A stretch of 10,139 nucleotides of DNA from Caldisericaceae bacterium (GTDB taxonomy: Bacteria > Calditrichota > Calditrichia > Calditrichales > Calditrichaceae): positions 1 to 10,139 of the forward strand of contig JAGHBR010000368.1 of NCBI GenBank assembly GCA_021160885.1, in the 5' to 3' direction. The translations under genes were made by a program, and so were the position numbers. The notes below the pieces were generated by a model that ran no database searches, had not been told where the DNA came from, and was given only the letters and a program-made list of their open reading frames with translations. This document shows, in pieces, positions 7,571 through 10,139 of the stretch (positions are counted from its first letter, which is position 1; each line of letters opens with the position of its first letter).

Positions 7571-8281
7571 TTACATTAGGGCGATCAGATCTCGTACAGC
7601 TTGTTCAAATCCTATGGCCAGGCTTTTGGAAAATAAAGGTTTTCCTACAATAATGTCTTCAATATTTTCCATTTTTGTAATGTCACGAATATTATCGTAA
7701 CCAATGGCGCCGCTGATGTTGACTCCCATGCCCAGCTTGTTGGCGGCTATGGCCAGGTTGTCCAATTCTTCTAAAAGAGCAATTTCTGATTCCATGTCCT
7801 CTACGGTCGCCAAGCCGGAAGCATCCAGTTCGATGTAATCAAATTCCAGTTTGCCGGCCAGTTTAACCTGTTCCACCTGAGGTTCAATCAGAACGGAGCA
7901 AAGGATACCGTTGGTACGCAATTCGATAATAAAATCCTGCAGTTGGGTGGGGTACATGTCCACGTTTAAGGGATGAGGTGCAATATCATTTAATTCTCCA
8001 GGGGCAACAAAGGTAACCATGTCGGGTTTAACACGTAAAAGCTTGCGTACGTTTTCTTCGGTTAAATTGCAGCGAATATTTAAATAGGTTTTAACGATGT
8101 GTTTCAGTAAAACAATATCGGTTTCTTTCACGGTTTTCTGGTCATCGTGTAAATAGGCTACAATACTTTCAGCCCCGCCTAATTCAGCCAGAACAACCGC
8201 CTGGATCGGATCAGGGTATTTATCATTAAAACTATTGCGAACAAAAGCAATCGGATCCACATCAACGGCTAAGCGATGCAT
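7571..8281 (-). CDS. PdxJ-family TIM-barrel protein, probably not an active PNP synthase
   Basis: The 236 residues align along their whole length with pyridoxine 5'-phosphate synthase (PdxJ, about 240 residues). PdxJ condenses 1-deoxyxylulose 5-phosphate with 3-amino-2-oxopropyl phosphate in vitamin B6 synthesis. Family landmarks are visible: YPDPIQA at 22-28, ES..AYLHDD at 38-47, TEEN at 74-77, KPD at 85-87, IELDASGLA near 150, GYDNI near 195, and IVGKPLF at about 211-217. By eye alignment to E. coli PdxJ, with a constant two-residue offset, the catalytic His45, Glu72 and His193 are Y43, R70 and G191. Ligand residues Asn9, His12, Arg20, Arg47, His52 and His216 are D7, P10, F18, H45, T50 and K214. 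D9 and a Glu in IELD remain. A strong SD (AGGAGG) fixes the start. I withhold the symbol pdxJ because the chemistry looks lost; the protein may bind a ligand or serve another role. No signal peptide, so cytoplasmic. Confidence 0.85.
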   Translation of the reverse strand: MHRLAVDVDPIAFVRNSFNDKYPDPIQAVVLAELGGAESIVAYLHDDQKTVKETDIVLLKHIVKTYLNIRCNLTEENVRKLLRVKPDMVTFVAPGELNDIAPHPLNVDMYPTQLQDFIIELRTNGILCSVLIEPQVEQVKLAGKLEFDYIELDASGLATVEDMESEIALLEELDNLAIAANKLGMGVNISGAIGYDNIRDITKMENIEDIIVGKPLFSKSLAIGFEQAVRDLIALM

Positions 8282-8288
8282 AATGTTA

Positions 8289-8294
8289 CCTCCT
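8289..8294 (-). promoter_or_regulatory. Consensus Shine-Dalgarno of the PdxJ-like gene
   Basis: The minus strand reads AGGAGG with a 7-nt spacer to the ATG at 8281. It is the best SD match in the operon, clearly better than those of the two lipoprotein genes before it. This suggests the PdxJ-like protein is translated efficiently and independently, so the gene looks selected for expression and not decaying. Confidence 0.85.
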
Positions 8295-8302
8295 GTGTGC
8301 GT

Positions 8303-8848
8303 TTAGAAAGATGACAGATCTTCCCAGCGAATAATCCGCCAAATTCCTGTTGTGTCATCTCTGGATAGCGTTTTCTTTTTAAACACAAAAAGAGCTTCCC
8401 CCCGGATAGTTGGAATTTCACGTCCGCCATCAATAACTAAACTAAAAACTTTTTTGATTTCTTTCAATGTTCTTTCTTCATTCAAATATCGATCGTAAAC
8501 CGTGCCTTCCCAGGTCAGATTAAGAGTTTGAAAATGGCGGAACATGCCAACCGTGGTTTTAATGTCCACATCGCGTCCCCAGGTTAAATCGGTAACCGGC
8601 TCGGTGGCAAAGTTTTTTGAAATAAACAAAAAACTACTGTCCAGTAAATCGGCGTACACCAAAGAGTCTTTGAAATTATAGGCGTATTTAAAATTGATCA
8701 GCACATCTTCTGCCGTTTTTTGATCGGTAATGATTAAAGCGGCGCCATCAAAAGATTGCTTTAAACCCGGTGCAAAGGGATTTTCACAAGCATAAAAAAC
8801 AATCAATAGAACCCAAAGAACCGTTAGCAGAATTGCAATTCGTTTCAT
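8303..8848 (-). CDS. Lipoprotein with NTF2-like features (paralogue of its neighbour)
   Basis: This 181-residue protein begins with a basic, hydrophobic signal (MKR, then 4-18) ending in F-Y-A-C21, a slightly non-canonical lipobox. Cys21 is followed by ENPFAPG, closely resembling the CTNPFTTR start of the upstream lipoprotein. The mature part opens with an amphipathic helix (TAEDVLINFKYAYNFKDS) and ends in beta strands closing with W170-RIIRW175-ED, a pattern seen in NTF2-like/SnoaL-like domains. The function is unknown; a small envelope domain anchored to a membrane is all that can be inferred. The gene starts only 2 bp after the upstream stop and lies 21 bp before the PdxJ-like gene, so it is cotranscribed. 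Its own SD is poor (AAGG about 12 nt upstream), so translation probably depends on coupling. Confidence 0.75.
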   Translation of the reverse strand: MKRIAILLTVLWVLLIVFYACENPFAPGLKQSFDGAALIITDQKTAEDVLINFKYAYNFKDSLVYADLLDSSFLFISKNFATEPVTDLTWGRDVDIKTTVGMFRHFQTLNLTWEGTVYDRYLNEERTLKEIKKVFSLVIDGGREIPTIRGEALFVFKKKTLSRDDTTGIWRIIRWEDLSSF

Positions 8849-8850
8849 GA

Positions 8851-9510
8851 TTAAAGCGCCTTTTTCCGGTAATACAGCTTTAAGTTGGTCCAGGTCTGGT
8901 CGTAGTTTTTGTTAAGTGCGTTGTCTTGCCAGTAGTAAATGTACCAGACTTCAGGGGGCGTGGTTGATCGAAAAAGACGAAATTGCAACAAGCCGCTGTA
9001 AGTTTTACTGGAATCCAGTGAGAAGGCAATTTTTAAATTGTATTTGATGCTGCCGGTTTCAAGGGAATCATTAACTGAGGTTGGGGTAATCGGATTTAGC
9101 GAAATTTCGCCGCCATCGCCCAGATTCAGTTCAATTTTAGGATAATCTCCTTTTTGAGATTGCACCAATTGAATGAAGTAATTTTGTTCATCATTCAGAG
9201 TCCATGGCTGGCGAGTAAATTCATTGGCAAAATGTTGTTCAGGGATGAATAAAAAGGAATGAGGCTGCCCTTGTAGCGATTGGGGAATAAAACACTTCAT
9301 GTATTCCGCCACATTATTGTCACTGAGAGCTTTTTTTAAATTAACAAAAACCAGCTCAGGCGTAACCGCCGGATCATAAACGCCGTTTTGTCCGGGCAAG
9401 AAGGTACCGGGTTTTTCAACCTGGCCTTCACGGGTCGTAAAAGGATTGGTGCAGGCGCCCAAAAGGGCTGCCATAATGATGACTAAAAATTTATTAAATA
9501 ATTGTAACAT
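8851..9510 (-). CDS. Lipoprotein, first gene of the minus-strand operon
   Basis: The 219-residue protein has a typical lipoprotein signal (hydrophobic 8-17, lipobox L17-G-A-C20) followed by TNPFTTR. A Gly/Pro-rich linker (about 33-48) leads to a domain beginning TPELVFVNLKKALSDNN and ending in beta strands with W189-YIYYW194-QD. The helix-then-strands order and the final W-x-I-x-x-W-x-D pattern match the next gene and resemble NTF2-like domains, suggesting a tandem duplication that has diverged strongly. No enzyme motif is visible. It is the promoter-proximal gene, facing ligA across a 144-bp intergenic region. There is no clear SD upstream of the ATG; the leader is AT-rich, with only a GAG about 12-14 nt away. 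The assignment as lipoprotein is firm, the fold tentative. Confidence 0.78.
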   Translation of the reverse strand: MLQLFNKFLVIIMAALLGACTNPFTTREGQVEKPGTFLPGQNGVYDPAVTPELVFVNLKKALSDNNVAEYMKCFIPQSLQGQPHSFLFIPEQHFANEFTRQPWTLNDEQNYFIQLVQSQKGDYPKIELNLGDGGEISLNPITPTSVNDSLETGSIKYNLKIAFSLDSSKTYSGLLQFRLFRSTTPPEVWYIYYWQDNALNKNYDQTWTNLKLYYRKKAL

Positions 9511-9528
9511 TTAATTTTAACTCTATTC

Positions 9529-9538
9529 CAATTAATTG
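9529..9538. repeat. 10-bp palindrome CAATTAATTG, half-copied at 9625-9633
   Basis: CAATTAATTG reads the same on both strands. The first nine bases recur at 9625-9633 (CAATTAATT, followed by A instead of G), 96 bp away and close to the ligA start. The two copies therefore bracket the intergenic region, one near each divergent start codon. Either could be an operator for a dimeric regulator, but in such AT-rich DNA chance is a real alternative. Confidence 0.35.
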
Positions 9539-9541
9539 AAA

Positions 9542-9561
9542 AAATTAAGGATAAATTAAGG
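9542..9561. repeat. Direct repeat of AAATTAAGG with an 11-bp period
   Basis: AAATTAAGG occurs at 9542-9550 and again at 9553-9561. The 11-bp period is about one helical turn, so both copies present the same DNA face. They lie 32-51 bp upstream of the lipoprotein start, where RNA polymerase or a regulator of the leftward operon would bind. The repeat is certain; a regulatory role is inference. Confidence 0.4.
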
Positions 9562-9592
9562 TAAAATCAAATTGGGATGGCGCAAAATAAAT

Positions 9593-9628
9593 TTGTTAAG
9601 TATTTTAAATAAAAATAAATTTTACAAT
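9593..9628 (+). promoter_or_regulatory. Candidate ligA promoter
   Basis: TTGTTA (9593-9598), a 17-nt spacer and TAAATT (9616-9621) form a weak sigma-70-like pair, each box matching consensus at 4 of 6 positions. An alternative -10 is TACAAT (9623-9628, 5 of 6), but it has no -35 box at the right distance. The background is so AT-rich that such matches are common. Confidence 0.3.
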
Positions 9629-9640
9629 TAATTAGTCGCT

Positions 9641-9647
9641 AAAGGAG
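9641..9647 (+). promoter_or_regulatory. ligA ribosome binding site
   Basis: AAAGGAG lies 7 nt upstream of the ATG at 9655. It is the only good SD on this strand near the start and decides the ligA initiation codon. Confidence 0.8.
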
Positions 9648-9654
9648 TAGAGCG

Positions 9655-10139
9655 ATGGATGTTAAAAAACGCATTGAAGAATTACGAAAACTCATCAATA
9701 AATATGATTACGAATATTATGTTCTGGCGCAACCTTCCATCAGCGATTACGAATATGATCAGCTGATGAAAGAGCTGGAAAGGCTGGAGAAAGAACATCC
9801 GGAATTGATTACGCCGGATTCGCCAACTCAGCGCGTGAGTGGCCAGCCCATTAAGGAATTTCCTACCGTTACGCATCGTAAGCCCATGCTGTCACTGGCC
9901 AATACTTACAACGAAATGGAGTTTCGCGAATTTGACCAGCGCGTGCGTCAGGCGTTGCCTGGTGAAAAGGTAGAATACGTGGTGGAACTAAAAATCGACG
10001 GCGTGGCGATTAGTTTGCATTATCGCAATGGTCGTTTTGAACGGGGCGTAACGCGCGGTGACGGAATCCAGGGAGATGACATTACGCCCAATTTGCGCAC
10101 CATTCGCTCAATTCCTCTGGTAGTAAGAGATACACAATC
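9655..10139 (+). CDS. ligA: NAD+-dependent DNA ligase LigA (N-terminal part, cut by window edge)
   Basis: The 161 codons visible encode the start of a bacterial LigA (normally about 670 residues), which seals nicks during replication and repair using NAD+ as AMP donor. Domain Ia, which binds the nicotinamide mononucleotide half, shows Y17-x-Y-x-Y-Y22 and D31-x-x-Y34-D35. Further along are SPTQRVSG (56-63) and the HRKPMLSL motif (74-81). The adenylation motif ELKIDG places the AMP-accepting lysine at K113, followed by TRGDGIQGDD (133-142). The SD AAAGGAG and the usual family N-terminus support the start. The gene is transcribed away from the smc operon. The reading frame is intact to the window edge, where the gene is truncated only by the window. 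Confidence 0.97.
   Translation, partial: MDVKKRIEELRKLINKYDYEYYVLAQPSISDYEYDQLMKELERLEKEHPELITPDSPTQRVSGQPIKEFPTVTHRKPMLSLANTYNEMEFREFDQRVRQALPGEKVEYVVELKIDGVAISLHYRNGRFERGVTRGDGIQGDDITPNLRTIRSIPLVVRDTQ

Larger units (their letters stand above)
9511..9654. other. Divergent AT-rich intergenic region with promoters of both units
   Basis: This is the only gap larger than 100 bp in the window. It must carry the start signals of the leftward lipoprotein-smc operon and of rightward ligA. It contains a directly repeated 9-mer (AAATTAAGG), a 10-bp palindrome CAATTAATTG, and a second near-copy of that palindrome close to the ligA RBS. A weak leftward promoter can be proposed: TTGATT (reverse complement of 9565-9570), a 17-nt spacer, then TAATTT (reverse complement of 9542-9547). 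No small ORF or stable hairpin was seen. Confidence 0.6.

Noticed and set aside
5042..8281. Frameshifts or decay explaining the missing catalytic residues
   Set aside because: Both frames are continuous over their full expected length, motifs on either side of the changed residues stay in frame, and both genes have ribosome binding sites. Simple pseudogene decay does not fit.
9715..9723. LigA has Val instead of His after Tyr22 in domain Ia
   Set aside because: I first took this as a lost NMN-binding residue, but a Tyr-Tyr-Val sequence is common in LigA proteins of Gram-positive and FCB bacteria, so it is not unusual.
9682..9876. Minus-strand open frame of 64 codons opposite ligA
   Set aside because: The plus strand here encodes the unmistakable LigA domain Ia; the antisense frame has no SD and no recognisable motif.
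1..10139. Mobile elements, CRISPR arrays, tRNA/rRNA genes or attachment sites
   Set aside because: No transposase or integrase coding sequence, no regularly spaced repeats, and no cloverleaf or conserved rRNA stretch was seen; genes fill almost the whole window.

Overview
The window reads as chromosomal DNA from a Gram-negative bacterium of the FCB (Fibrobacterota-Chlorobiota-Bacteroidota) side of the tree. The best guess is a Calditrichota-type organism such as Caldithrix. Three things point there: a secreted GWxTD-domain protein, an SMC with the Bacteroidota/FCB variant of the N-terminal head (a 'SVIELKMVE' stretch instead of the 'IGQG' type), and lipoproteins with lipoboxes followed by NPF. 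Base composition is moderate to AT-leaning, with AT-rich intergenic DNA. The assignment is inference; no rRNA is present.

Layout: positions 96-9510 hold six minus-strand genes packed head to tail with gaps of only 2-21 bp, so probably one transcription unit. In transcription order (right to left) they are: a lipoprotein (8851-9510); a second, apparently paralogous, NTF2-like lipoprotein (8303-8848); a PdxJ-family TIM barrel (7571-8281); a GH2-like protein with a multi-pass membrane tail (5042-7555); the chromosome-condensation ATPase Smc (1515-5033); and a secreted GWxTD-domain protein (96-1502). A divergent plus-strand ligA (NAD+-dependent DNA ligase) starts at 9655 and runs off the right edge. 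The 144-bp AT-rich gap between 9510 and 9655 must hold the promoters of both units. A long perfect-stem hairpin lies beyond the GWxTD stop at the left edge.

How the genes may work together: four of the six operon products carry export signals (two lipoproteins, the GH2-like membrane protein, the GWxTD protein), so this is mostly an envelope operon with smc embedded in it and, going by the Shine-Dalgarno/stop overlap, translationally linked to the gene before it. The most surprising point is that two neighbouring 'enzyme' genes look catalytically dead by eye alignment. The PdxJ homologue has lost the three catalytic residues and most ligand residues of the family. The GH2-like protein has Lys where the nucleophile Glu should be, and Gln for the invariant Asn before the acid/base Glu. 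Smc itself carries LSSGE instead of LSGGE and lacks the usual hinge glycine motif. No mobile elements, CRISPR arrays, tRNA or rRNA genes were seen.
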